Shown here in pieces: positions 24,608-33,266 of a stretch of DNA of 64,000 bases (position 1 is the first letter of the stretch; the number at the start of each line of letters is the position of its first letter). The DNA is taken from NCBI GenBank assembly GCA_963801985.1, contig CAWDGV010000009.1, positions 114,551 through 178,550 of the forward strand, written 5' to 3'. The notes beneath the pieces are model-generated. The model was not told the DNA's origin. It searched no databases and saw nothing but the letters and a program-made list of their open reading frames with translations. The position numbers and the translations under genes are program-made. This DNA is from JABDQZ01 sp963801985. GTDB lineage: Bacteria > Pseudomonadota > Gammaproteobacteria > Chromatiales > Chromatiaceae.

Positions 24608-25411
24608 TTAGATAACGTCTTGAATTTTGTTGATCCAGTCATTAATCCTTTCAAGTACAGACTCTTTTTGTTTTTCATTCATTGTTATGCTCATCATCAT
24701 AACTAACTCTATGGTTTGCTGACGATTGGATTGTCTTAATGTTTTGTAATCTTCCAGCCACCAGATCGATGGGTCCAACAACCATGTTTCTAATTTGGCT
24801 TGATCACGACTCAGTGATGCCTCAAGCGCATGGTTAACCCAATGGTTTGTGTTGTCTATTCTGATTTGTTGCTCATTCGGCAGCAGATAGACAATGGCTT
24901 TAGCTTTTGTTTTTTGATCCGGGGTTAATTCACCAAACCATTTTTCGAGTTGTTCAATACGCGCGTCATCTTTACTTTCCGCGCTGTTGGCATATTTAAA
25001 CCATTCGTTTGAATTTTCACGGATATATTCCCGGTAGTATTCTGCATTGTCTTCATCCAGGGTGAGCAGGAACGTGGTCATTTTAGGTGATACAGCTTGC
25101 AGGAATTCAGCGATTAAATCTTCAGTGTTTTTCTCGGCGTATTCGAAAGCGTCATTGTATCGGTCATTCTGCCAAAGGTTTTTGGCATTTTCCAAATGCT
25201 TCAGTGATTTGTGTGCAGCCTCGTTTTTAAGCCAGTTTTTTAAGTCGTTGGTACTTTGTTTGACGATTGCTTCCTGGTTGCTTGATAGATCAAACATTGA
25301 ATCTAGCCGCATGGTTGTGAAGAACGACAGGTTGTTAAAGAAAAAACTGGTGGAACTGCAGGCGCTCAGCTGCAAAAGCAGGAGGATTAAAAAAAAAGCT
25401 CTCACTGTCAT
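24608..25411 (-). CDS. DUF6279-like lipoprotein
   Basis: 267 residues starting with a lipoprotein signal: hydrophobic core FFLILLLLQ and lipobox LSAC (lipidated Cys 18). The mature part is helical and charged, with a conserved-looking LDSMFDLSSNQEAIVKQSTN and LEKWFGELTPDQKTKAKAIV, which match DUF6279 lipoproteins as I recall. Probably anchored to the inner leaflet of the outer membrane, since residue +2 is Ser. Function unknown. It is monocistronic and flanked by the 18 bp inverted repeats. Confidence 0.78.
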   Translation of the reverse strand: MTVRAFFLILLLLQLSACSSTSFFFNNLSFFTTMRLDSMFDLSSNQEAIVKQSTNDLKNWLKNEAAHKSLKHLENAKNLWQNDRYNDAFEYAEKNTEDLIAEFLQAVSPKMTTFLLTLDEDNAEYYREYIRENSNEWFKYANSAESKDDARIEQLEKWFGELTPDQKTKAKAIVYLLPNEQQIRIDNTNHWVNHALEASLSRDQAKLETWLLDPSIWWLEDYKTLRQSNRQQTIELVMMMSITMNEKQKESVLERINDWINKIQDVI

Positions 25412-26034
25412 TTTAGAAAAGATCGGTAAAATTCTATGTAATTAGATTCTCTATTATTTACACGGTTAGAGCCTAGGTATACTTAAATTTTCTAGGTGAT
25501 TAAACATAATCCAATACATTTTCTGGCATTGAAAAACAACGTAGTTACGTCATAACGTGATTAATATTATTTAATTTCATGAGCTTCTATAAAGTAGGTC
25601 TACTCAAGCGCGTTTTTAATGATAAGCCCCAATAATAATATGTCCCTGGATACTGAAACAGGCTTTCCGGTTTTTATATCAATAAACATCTCTACGTTAG
25701 CCATCATAGTTCAGCATCAGAATAGACAAGACTTGCCGACGTAAGTCAAACAGAACAGTTTAAAATCCAGCAGAGGCGCTCGGGGTGGTGGCAGCTAGAG
25801 CTCAGTTTCAATTCTCGCCAATGGCCGCTGTGTAGAAATCCCGTCAATATGGCGACAGGCTCCTTCTTGCCGTAAGCGGTAGTTCGCTTGTTATGTTAAT
25901 AACAACCACTTAAAACGGATATCCATAAATAATAACAGCGGTACAGAATGCCTCATATCAATCAGGGCAAAACCAAACAGAACATAACCCGTTAATAAGT
26001 TATTAGTTTTCCCCTAAGAGCAAGCAACGACCAT
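25412..26034. other. Intergenic region, no gene seen
   Basis: About 620 bp between the lipoprotein promoter side and the chemoreceptor stop. It carries the right copy of the 18 bp inverted repeat (25904-25921). The stretch 25775-25900 is more GC-rich than its surroundings, without a coding frame; its end (AACAAGCG on the minus strand near a second AAC) faintly recalls integron attC ends but the pairing needed for attC was not demonstrated. Confidence 0.35.
25904..25921 (-). repeat. 18 bp inverted repeat, right copy
   Basis: Exact reverse complement of 24291-24308. Together the copies flank a 1.6 kb segment holding one lipoprotein gene. No transposase is present in the segment. Confidence 0.5.
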
Positions 26035-27900
26035 TCAGACTTTAAATTGCTGCATCAAGGACTGTAAATGATTCGCAAGCTTTGAAATCGTTTCACTTGA
26101 GTCTGCCGTTTTACTGGCGCCGTGTTCAGTTAACTCTGCCACTTGGGCAATATTCACCACGTTTTGATTAATGTCCTCGGCAACTTTTCCTTGCTGATCA
26201 GCTGCCGTGGCTATCTGGGTATTCATCGCAGTCGCATGGCTGACTGATTCTGAAATAACACTCAACGCATTACCGGCTTCAGCAATCTCATCAACACTTT
26301 TTTCTGCCTGGCCACGGCTTTCATGCATGATAGTGACAGCGTTTTGGGTACTGCTTTGCAGGCTTTCTATCATCTTGTGAATTTCACTGGTTGACTCCTG
26401 GGTACGACTGGCGAGTGTCCGTACTTCATCCGCAACCACGGCAAACCCACGCCCCTGCTCACCTGCTCGCGCCGCTTCAATCGCCGCGTTTAAAGCCAGC
26501 AAATTGGTTTGTTCCGCAATAGATTTGATGACTTCAAGAATCTGGTTAATGGCTTCAGAGTCATTACGGACTGAATCTATTGCCTGTGAACCGGACTCGA
26601 TACCAGCTGCCAGTTGATGAATGGTTTCAATACTGCGATTAACTACGATCTGGCCATTATTTGTAGACTCAAGTGCCTGTTGTGTTGCCGCTGCAGCATT
26701 CGAAGCATTTTCGGCAACTTCATGCGCTGTGTTTGACATTTCAGTCATAGCTGTCGCGACACTTTCGGTATCCTGTCGTTGTTTTACAGCGCCTTCATTG
26801 GTCTCATGTGACATTCTCAGGGCTTCACCGGCAGATTCATTCAACTGCCCGGTAGCGTCAAAGACCTTTGAGATCGTGTCTCTCAGGTTTGCCTGCATCT
26901 GGGCCATACCACCAAGCATGTCGGCAATTTCATTGTTAACATCACATGATATTTCCTGGGTAAGGTCACCTGAAGAAATAAACTTCATCGCATCAACAGC
27001 TTTATGGATCGGCACAAATGCCCTGGTAATTTGCCAGTACATCATACCCAGTGCAAGCAACAGCACACCCACACCCATGGCAATTGAAATGAGTTCAACT
27101 GTTCTCTGGGCATTGTAGGATTCTGTATCCTCACGCAGGGTAACCAGGCTGCCCAACTGTTCAGACTGCATATTCATCACTGGTAAAACCGTGACAGAAT
27201 AGTGAAGATCATTCAGGCCGATAGACTTCCATTCAGGGCCACCCTTTATATCAAGTTTATCCTTAATCTTAGCGCTGAGATCCTGGTTGGTACTACTAGC
27301 CACATTGCCAGATTCATCAAGCGTAATGACGACTGTATTCGAGTTTTCGGCAATTTCACTTGCCAGTTTTTCACGATATTGAACATACCCGCCAACACCG
27401 GACAGTTTGCCACGGCGATAAAGAGGAAACGCGTACATGATGCCTGCATTACCATCACTAAAGCGCACAAAATCAGAAAATGTTTTCTTTTCAGCAAGCA
27501 CCTGTTTAATCAGGCTGTCGTTAACAAGCCCACCTGCATTGTCTGGCGCATTGAACATAACCTGACCTGATTTATCCGTGATAATCATCTGGTCCAGCAA
27601 TTCAGATGCTTTTAAGCGATTAAACGTAGGAATTGCTGCCTCTCGTATCGCAGCAGCCTCCGGTTCCTTGAGTAACTTTAGCAAATCACTATTTCTGGTC
27701 AGACCCGTAGACTCATTGGCCAATTGTCTGACGCGACCACTGGCTACTGATTTAAGCAAAGCTGTTGTGTTCTCGACATTGGACTTGGTAATTTGCTGCT
27801 TTTGATAATTATTCTCAAAAAAACCACCCAGCCAGACAACACCGGCAACGATGATGGTAGTCGCTCCAGTCAAAATGAGAAATCTTTGTTTTAAGGTCAT
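26035..27900 (-). CDS. Methyl-accepting chemotaxis protein
   Basis: 621 residues. N-terminal membrane helix (about 6-26), a periplasmic sensor domain of about 240 residues of the single-Cache/sCache kind (FSDFVRFSDGNAGIMYAFPLYRRGKLSGVGGYV region), a second helix (about 275-297), HAMP, and the cytoplasmic signalling hairpin with ALNAAIEAARAGEQGRGFAV and EVRTLASRTQESTSEI. It feeds CheA/CheW; the ligand is unknown. ATG 27900 is preferred (GGAG 11 nt upstream); a GTG at 27912 lies too close to the same site. No che genes are nearby. Confidence 0.93.
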   Translation of the reverse strand: MTLKQRFLILTGATTIIVAGVVWLGGFFENNYQKQQITKSNVENTTALLKSVASGRVRQLANESTGLTRNSDLLKLLKEPEAAAIREAAIPTFNRLKASELLDQMIITDKSGQVMFNAPDNAGGLVNDSLIKQVLAEKKTFSDFVRFSDGNAGIMYAFPLYRRGKLSGVGGYVQYREKLASEIAENSNTVVITLDESGNVASSTNQDLSAKIKDKLDIKGGPEWKSIGLNDLHYSVTVLPVMNMQSEQLGSLVTLREDTESYNAQRTVELISIAMGVGVLLLALGMMYWQITRAFVPIHKAVDAMKFISSGDLTQEISCDVNNEIADMLGGMAQMQANLRDTISKVFDATGQLNESAGEALRMSHETNEGAVKQRQDTESVATAMTEMSNTAHEVAENASNAAAATQQALESTNNGQIVVNRSIETIHQLAAGIESGSQAIDSVRNDSEAINQILEVIKSIAEQTNLLALNAAIEAARAGEQGRGFAVVADEVRTLASRTQESTSEIHKMIESLQSSTQNAVTIMHESRGQAEKSVDEIAEAGNALSVISESVSHATAMNTQIATAADQQGKVAEDINQNVVNIAQVAELTEHGASKTADSSETISKLANHLQSLMQQFKV

Positions 27901-27965
27901 TGCTAAATGCACTCCAAGGCATTTTATTGGCCTGCTGCGAGATTTGCAGCAAGCCCTGGGTTGAC

Positions 27966-28379
27966 TTACTCGACAGGATTTGAGGCCGCTTTCCAGGCTG
28001 GGAAACCATCACGATAGTAATAAATATTGGTAAAGCCCCACTCAACAGCTTTTACAGAAGCAGCTGAACTTCTCAAACAGGATTCACCATTACAGTACAG
28101 AACAATGGCTTCATCTTTTTTAGCTTCAGCACCCAGTGATTCTGCGGTAAACACTTTTTTCAATTCCAGATGGACAGCACCAGGAATACGGCCTGCGTCC
28201 CAGTCACTGTTTTTTCTGACGTCAACAAACAGAACTTCCTTATCAAACAACTCACGAGCCTTTGCAGTGTCAATCGTGGTAGCACCAGCTACATTTTCAG
28301 GCGAAACACCTCCTGCCATCACTAAAGATGAAATTGCCATCAAGCCAAGGGCCGCAAGAAATTGTAATTTTTTCAACAT
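27966..28379 (-). CDS. Exported rhodanese-domain protein
   Basis: 137 residues from ATG 28379 (GGAG 9 nt upstream). The signal peptide KKLQFLAALGLMAISSLVMAGG is cleavable; the mature part is one rhodanese domain with DTAKARELFDKEVLFVDVRK, AGRIPGAVHLEL and the active-site loop YCNGESCLRSS. The loop has two cysteines (C-N-G-E-S-C-L-R) rather than the classical C-x-x-G-x-R, a variant seen in periplasmic rhodaneses. It would handle sulfane sulfur or redox chemistry in the periplasm. It lies 65 bp upstream of the chemoreceptor on the same strand, so co-transcription is possible. Confidence 0.9.
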   Translation of the reverse strand: MLKKLQFLAALGLMAISSLVMAGGVSPENVAGATTIDTAKARELFDKEVLFVDVRKNSDWDAGRIPGAVHLELKKVFTAESLGAEAKKDEAIVLYCNGESCLRSSAASVKAVEWGFTNIYYYRDGFPAWKAASNPVE

Positions 28380-28801
28380 ATTTTTTATCTCCAAAAAATA
28401 AAACTTCATTGTTTTACTTTCCAAGATAACGACTGAATAAATCAAATCTTTAGTGATTAATTTTTCAGCTTAACCATAATGAAATAAGGGTCTTGATAAT
28501 TTCAAAAGAGATTAAAAAATAATTGGGCTATTACAATAAATTAAACTCTAACTGTTGATACTCATGTCTTTTTTGGCTTCAAGCAGTAAATTCACACTGC
28601 GTACAATCCTCAGAACATTACAGTTTTCCTGCATAATTTCAGTCATTTACCCTTTAATTTTAAAATTTATATAAGAAATCACTTGACTTGTATTAGAATT
28701 TGCTTATATACTACAAAACAATACAGCACTTGCCCTGACATTCCAGGTCAGCAGGTTAAATTTAACTTTCTCTTAGAGGGGAAATTTACAACAAGGAATT
28801 T
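28380..28801. other. Divergent intergenic region with promoter
   Basis: About 420 bp of AT-rich sequence between the rhodanese gene (minus) and a small secreted protein (plus). The only element I can support is the plus-strand promoter at 28683-28712, listed separately. Confidence 0.4.
28683..28712 (+). promoter_or_regulatory. Sigma-70 promoter of the small exported protein
   Basis: A -35 TTGACT (28683-28688) and a -10 TATACT (28707-28712) with an 18 bp spacer; an alternative -10 TATATA gives 16 bp. The expected start near 28719 leaves a leader of about 80 nt before ATG 28802. Confidence 0.55.
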
Positions 28802-29014
28802 ATGATGAAATCTTTACTTTTAACTTTATTACTGAGCACTTCGGCTTTTGCACAACCGGTATTTTTAAACATGCCAGCCGAACACAATGGTTCGCCAGCA
28901 ATGACAATTCCAACCGCTTCCCAGGAAACCTGTGAACAGTTAATGGTCAAGCTGGCAAAAGAAGAAAACACAAACTTCTACATGAGTTGCTCAATTGTTC
29001 CACTGGAAAACTGA
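28802..29014 (+). CDS. Small exported protein of unknown function
   Basis: 70 residues: a signal peptide MMKSLLLTLLLSTSAFA with an AFA-Q cleavage site, then about 53 mature residues containing two cysteines (SQETCEQLMVKL and FYMSCSIVP) that could form a disulfide. Not recognised. AAGGAATTT precedes the ATGATG pair. A clear promoter upstream and a strong terminator downstream make it a monocistronic, probably well-expressed unit. Confidence 0.72.
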   Translation: MMKSLLLTLLLSTSAFAQPVFLNMPAEHNGSPAMTIPTASQETCEQLMVKLAKEENTNFYMSCSIVPLEN

Positions 29015-29054
29015 TTGAATTAAAAGGTCCATTCTAATGAGATCATTACCATAC

Positions 29055-29081
29055 AGGCCGACTCAATTGAGTCGGCCTTTT
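29055..29081 (+). terminator. Rho-independent terminator
   Basis: A perfect 22-nt palindrome (29056-29077; arms GGCCGACTCAA / TTGAGTCGGCC), extended by one A-T pair, is followed by TTTTCATTT. It ends the small exported-protein transcript. Confidence 0.85.
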
Positions 29082-29132
29082 CATTTGCACTCTATAATGA
29101 TCTTAATTATAGGAAATTAACCTGTTATTCAG

Positions 29133-29798
29133 ATGCATGACTTAAAAACGATTGAGCTATATATCGCCCCGGGCTGCCCGCATTGCCCCAACATGATTAA
29201 ACTGGCCAGTGAACTGGTCAAAAATGGTGATATTGGCAAATTGGATATTATCAATATTGCTGTCGTCCCGGACCTGGCCCAACAGGCAAATATCCGCTCA
29301 GTACCGGCTTTCAGAATCGGTGAAGTCACTTTAACCGGCGTGCATACAGCAAAAGAGCTGATTGAATGGGTTAACAAGTCGACTTCTGCAGAAGGACTGA
29401 CCGATTTTTTTAACCAGGCATTTGAACAGGGCCAGTTGAATGAAGTTACTAAAAAGGTCGAAATCAAACCAGCTCTACTTGATCATTTGCTAAACATGTT
29501 GGCAGACATGGAAACCCCCTTCGCCTCACGTATTGCCATCAGTGCGGTGTTTGAACACTTTCAGAATTCTGCTGAACTTGCCGAACTGGTTCCCAGGCTG
29601 TGCGACCTGGCCCAAGACGAGCATGGCAGCATTCGTACCGATATCGCCTACATTCTCGGATTAACGGGCAACTTATCGGCCATCCCCTGTCTTGAAAAAC
29701 TGGTCAAAGATGATTTTGATGATGCCCGGGAAACCGCGCTGGAATCGATTCAAGCCATTAAAGCATCAACACAGGCGCAATCTCTGCCTTCAAATTAA
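29133..29798 (+). CDS. Thioredoxin-like domain fused to HEAT-type repeats
   Basis: 221 residues. Residues 1-85 are a thioredoxin/glutaredoxin-like domain with active site CPHC (IAPGCPHCPNMIKLASELV) and cis-Pro in SVPAFRIGEV. Residues about 110-210 are helical repeats (FASRIAISAVFEHFQ, SIRTDIAYILGLTG, DARETALESIQAI) typical of HEAT/PBS-lyase-type repeats. No signal peptide, so cytoplasmic. It likely reduces or transfers a disulfide or persulfide on a partner held by the repeat domain (inference). No strong Shine-Dalgarno. Confidence 0.82.
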   Translation: MHDLKTIELYIAPGCPHCPNMIKLASELVKNGDIGKLDIINIAVVPDLAQQANIRSVPAFRIGEVTLTGVHTAKELIEWVNKSTSAEGLTDFFNQAFEQGQLNEVTKKVEIKPALLDHLLNMLADMETPFASRIAISAVFEHFQNSAELAELVPRLCDLAQDEHGSIRTDIAYILGLTGNLSAIPCLEKLVKDDFDDARETALESIQAIKASTQAQSLPSN

Positions 29799-29914
29799 AT
29801 GGAATAAATAAGTGAAGATTCGCAATTTCCGGAATATTGAGCTTTAGCCCGCCAGAATTATTGTTATACAATCATCAATACCAATAACGCCGTAATTAGC
29901 TGGAAACCCGATAA

Positions 29915-30331
29915 GTGATTATTTCAAACGTTGCAAAAGTCATTAAAGATCAGCCACTGTCAAAAACCTCACCCGATGATACGGTAGCCAATGCCTGTAA
30001 AGTCATGTGTCAGCATGATGTTCGTGCAGTGGTTGTACTGGAAAATGACAAGCTGGTTGGCGTACTCAGCGAACGTGATGTGATTCGTAAATGCATTTGC
30101 AGCGAACGTCATACAGCTGAAACCCGGGTTTCCGAAATCATGACCACCAGCCCGAAAACAGTAAACGCTGATGACAGCCTGGCAAAAGCCCTGGAGATCA
30201 TGGGCCAGGGTGGCTTTCATCACGTGCCGGTACTGCACGATGAAAAAACGGTCGGCCTGCTCTCCAGCGATGAAATTCCCGAGGAATATCGCATGATGCT
30301 GGAACGCTTTAAGGAAATTCGCGGGTCCTGA
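29915..30331 (+). CDS. CBS-domain pair protein
   Basis: 138 residues, two CBS motifs (about 8-62 and 72-126): KTSPDDTVANACKVMCQHDV with RAVVVLENDKLVGVLSERDV, then MTTSPKTVNADDSLAKALEI with HHVPVLHDEKTVGLLSSDEI. The start is GTG 29915, within a weak GGAAACCCGATAA context. It belongs to the stand-alone class that senses adenine nucleotides or NADH; the partner is unknown. It is convergent with, and abuts, the GDYXXLXY gene. Confidence 0.9.
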   Translation: MIISNVAKVIKDQPLSKTSPDDTVANACKVMCQHDVRAVVVLENDKLVGVLSERDVIRKCICSERHTAETRVSEIMTTSPKTVNADDSLAKALEIMGQGGFHHVPVLHDEKTVGLLSSDEIPEEYRMMLERFKEIRGS

Positions 30332-31300
30332 TTAATCAACCTGCCCACGGCCATGAAATGCTCGCGAGACAATCTCACTGCCAATCATTTCAGTTTCATC
30401 CACTTCATCGTAAATAATCCTAAAGCGGTAACTCCAGGGTAATTTACCCAGTGGTGTCGGCTTGTCTTTAAAATCGACATTCCATTGTACATCATTGAAA
30501 TCGAACAACAGGTTGAGTGACTCGCCGGGTGGCAAAACCTGCATGACAACTTGCTGCGAATCACAGGACCGGGCTTTCCGTGTGATTCGTTTTGGCACAG
30601 AAACAATGCTGACAATACTGAAAGAACAAGTACCGGGCTTTAAGGGCAGCTCCAGGTTTTCATCACCCAGGTTTTTTAAAACCAGTTGAAAGGTTGCACT
30701 GGCTACTTCTGGCAAGGCATCAGCTTCAGGTTGCTGTTTCACTGACAAGCCTATACCCAGTTTACTCCATTCATGACCTTTCAAAATCGCCGTACCATCA
30801 TCCGACAGGGCTACCTGCATAATCATTGGCAGCTGGACATCATTGCGGCGACCACGCCTGTTTTCTATTTCGAGACCTTTGCCCTGCTCAACAAAATATT
30901 GTTCGATACCGAATTTAAGCTGTAATGCCTGGTTGGAGGTTGGATGCCAGTCATTCGATATGCGTCCCTTGATAAACTGGCTGCCATCAGCAGGAGGATT
31001 AGCATGAATGGAGGTCACTGTTACCAGGCCAGTGGCTGAGGTTTCAAGGGCAGCATACAACACCCCACCTTTTTTCAGCACACGCCCCTGTAACTCGCGG
31101 GCAAGCAATGTTCCTGACACCTGTGACATGGCGTAACGCAGGCGCACAAAATCTCCTCGAAACAGGTCACGGGGATCAATTGGGGCAGTCTGCAGTTTAA
31201 CCAGTGATCCTGTTTGCAAAACGTATTCACGTGATAATGCCATCCAGGCCAGCGCAGCCAACTGGAAAATAATTGCAAGAATAACAGCCAGCTTTTTCAT
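30332..31300 (-). CDS. GDYXXLXY-domain protein
   Basis: 322 residues: an N-terminal membrane anchor (KKLAVILAIIFQLAALAWMAL) and an extracytoplasmic region carrying DPRDLFRGDFVRLRYAMSQ, the GDxVxLxY signature. After about residue 200 there is an extra domain not typical of the short family members, with cysteines (GTCSFSIV, RSCDSQQ) and a beta-rich pattern. It overlaps the DUF2157 gene by 4 bp (ATGA), the usual partner in bacteria. Function unknown; membrane or envelope role. Confidence 0.85.
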   Translation of the reverse strand: MKKLAVILAIIFQLAALAWMALSREYVLQTGSLVKLQTAPIDPRDLFRGDFVRLRYAMSQVSGTLLARELQGRVLKKGGVLYAALETSATGLVTVTSIHANPPADGSQFIKGRISNDWHPTSNQALQLKFGIEQYFVEQGKGLEIENRRGRRNDVQLPMIMQVALSDDGTAILKGHEWSKLGIGLSVKQQPEADALPEVASATFQLVLKNLGDENLELPLKPGTCSFSIVSIVSVPKRITRKARSCDSQQVVMQVLPPGESLNLLFDFNDVQWNVDFKDKPTPLGKLPWSYRFRIIYDEVDETEMIGSEIVSRAFHGRGQVD

Positions 31301-32562
31301 GATTTTTCCTGCCTGTTTTTATTATAAATATTACCGGCAACAAACAATCCAGCGCCGACGACAAGGAAGACAATGGCCCTGGAAATCAGGCTGTCAAACA
31401 GGTCCGTATAGCGGGCAAACATCAGCGCTGCAAGAATCACACTGCCCCACATCATTTTCCTGGCATCCGCCTTGCGCGAACCTTCGACGATCATACCGAT
31501 ACTGAGAATCAGCAGTAACACATTGAAAATCATGGCCTCGGCATGAACCACGTAAAAGATGGATAACAACGAAGGATAGAGTTCCAGCAATACCGTCAGC
31601 TCCACCGCAAACACGACCGGGTTAAAAATCCGGCGGAACAGAAGATAGGCAAAAAGCAGCTGGCTGAAACCCAGGGAAAAGTAGAAATAAATATATTCTG
31701 TCGCCCCCCGGAAGCGGACACGTAATAAATCGTCGCTCATTTCGCTGAAGGACAACAGGAACAATATAATGATAAATACCAGGTAAGCCGGCTTGGCCAG
31801 TTCATCACCAATATGTTTCAGGAGTGGATTTGCCTGCCTTGCCGTTGCCTGGGAAAGAAAAATCACACCACTGGCAACCAACACCAGTACACTGGTGAGT
31901 AAATGTTCATCCACGGTAACCGTGGTCAGGCCCACTGAAATAAAAAAAGCTGCAGATGCCAGCCTCGCCAGTAATGGCGACTTCAGGATCCAGATGAGAG
32001 GGAAGATACCCAGCAGCAGGATAATCAGCGCATGGTGAGAGGCAAATTCAAAGTCAAAAACCTCGACCATATGCCAGACCATGACCAGCATCACAGCCAT
32101 GATAGCCTGGGGCAGCGATGGCAGGGCCCAGGCCAGGGCCATGGCCCCCAAACCCCATAACAAAAAGGCATTCGGGTAATGTTCATCCAGATGATAGACC
32201 TGCGCGACCAGCCAGATACCAGCACCGAATAACATCGTCCCAAGTACAAAAAGGCTTTCTGACAAAGCCTGCCTGTTTTTGAGCCTGGCCTGAAAAGCTG
32301 CAAAATGAGTCGCTGCCAGCACACCGAGAACGAGGGCCATCTTGGTGAAGCGTGACATTTCGTCCCAGTTATAGGCAAACAACAAAATAACACCCAGGCC
32401 AATCATGACAGCACCAAAACCACTGATCAGCATTTTTCCCCAGCGCGAGGCCTGATGCTCAGGATAAATAGACAAAATTTGTTCAGCCTGTTGTTGGCTG
32501 ACAATCTGCCTGTCGACCCAGTGACGTGATTCTTTGACCAGCCAGGAATGTGGATTTTTCAT
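31297..32562 (-). CDS. DUF2157 membrane protein
   Basis: 421 residues. The first 45 residues are the soluble DUF2157 lead (VDRQIVSQQQAEQILSIYPEHQ), followed by about 12 membrane segments. This family often sits with DUF4401 and GDYXXLXY proteins; here the middle DUF4401 gene is absent as a separate frame, and the length (421) suggests its region may be merged into the C-terminal half (inference). Translation is coupled to the GDYXXLXY gene. Function unknown. Confidence 0.85.
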   Translation of the reverse strand: MKNPHSWLVKESRHWVDRQIVSQQQAEQILSIYPEHQASRWGKMLISGFGAVMIGLGVILLFAYNWDEMSRFTKMALVLGVLAATHFAAFQARLKNRQALSESLFVLGTMLFGAGIWLVAQVYHLDEHYPNAFLLWGLGAMALAWALPSLPQAIMAVMLVMVWHMVEVFDFEFASHHALIILLLGIFPLIWILKSPLLARLASAAFFISVGLTTVTVDEHLLTSVLVLVASGVIFLSQATARQANPLLKHIGDELAKPAYLVFIIILFLLSFSEMSDDLLRVRFRGATEYIYFYFSLGFSQLLFAYLLFRRIFNPVVFAVELTVLLELYPSLLSIFYVVHAEAMIFNVLLLILSIGMIVEGSRKADARKMMWGSVILAALMFARYTDLFDSLISRAIVFLVVGAGLFVAGNIYNKNRQEKS

Positions 32563-32626
32563 TCAGTTATCCGTAAATTATTAGCATCTGTCATTGTTAA
32601 CACTAACAACATTCAAGGTTGAATAC

Positions 32627-33160
32627 TTGCAACAATCAAATGCAAAACCACTGTTGGGAGTGAGTGCCTGCCTGTTGGGACAGGCTGTGCGTTACGATGG
32701 CAAAGACAAGAAAAATAGTTTCATTGTCGATGTATTGAGTCAAGACTGTGACTTCATTGCCATCTGCCCTGAAGCAGGCGCAGGTCTCGGCATACCCCGT
32801 CCACCCGTGCACCTGGTGGGTAATTTACAGCAGGCCCGTGCCATCGGCAGAGATGACCCTAGCCTGGATGTCACACGGCAGCTTGAACTGTTTGCTGTTG
32901 AACAGAGCCAAAGTCTTGCGCATATTGCCGGTTTTATCTTCAAAAGCCGTTCGCCCAGCTGTGGTTTGCTGGACACACCGGTTCATAACCCGGACAACCT
33001 GGCTGAGGTTCAAACAGGTTCCGGTATTTTTGCCCGCATCCTGACCCAGTCCCGCCCATCATTACCGGTTTGTGACGAAACCATGCTGAACGATCCTGCG
33101 TTTGTTCACGAGTTTCTCAAACGCGTGCAGCAGACTCATGCCCTGATGGTAGCAAAATAA
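32627..33160 (+). CDS. DUF523 family protein (YbbK-type)
   Basis: 177 residues. Cys-containing motifs of DUF523 are clear: LLGVSACLLGQAVRYDGK, CPEAGAGLGIPRPPVHLV and FKSRSPSCGL, plus a late cysteine (LPVCDETML). The cysteines could bind a metal or cluster. TTG 32627 is preferred since AAGG lies 8 nt upstream; TTG 32594 would add 11 residues. Divergent from the DUF2157 gene. Function unknown. Confidence 0.85.
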   Translation: MQQSNAKPLLGVSACLLGQAVRYDGKDKKNSFIVDVLSQDCDFIAICPEAGAGLGIPRPPVHLVGNLQQARAIGRDDPSLDVTRQLELFAVEQSQSLAHIAGFIFKSRSPSCGLLDTPVHNPDNLAEVQTGSGIFARILTQSRPSLPVCDETMLNDPAFVHEFLKRVQQTHALMVAK

Positions 33161-33266
33161 CAATTGAGGAATTTTATTCTTATTAAATGACTGGTGAATT
33201 CCGCAGCTTTGACTAGGCTTAACAAACGGTCTGAAAAAGGCATCCTGGCTAGGCGGAGAAAAGCAC

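Noticed and set aside
25775..25925. Integron attC site
   Set aside because: AACAAGCG and AAC motifs are suggestive but paired inner boxes and a cassette array or integrase were not found.
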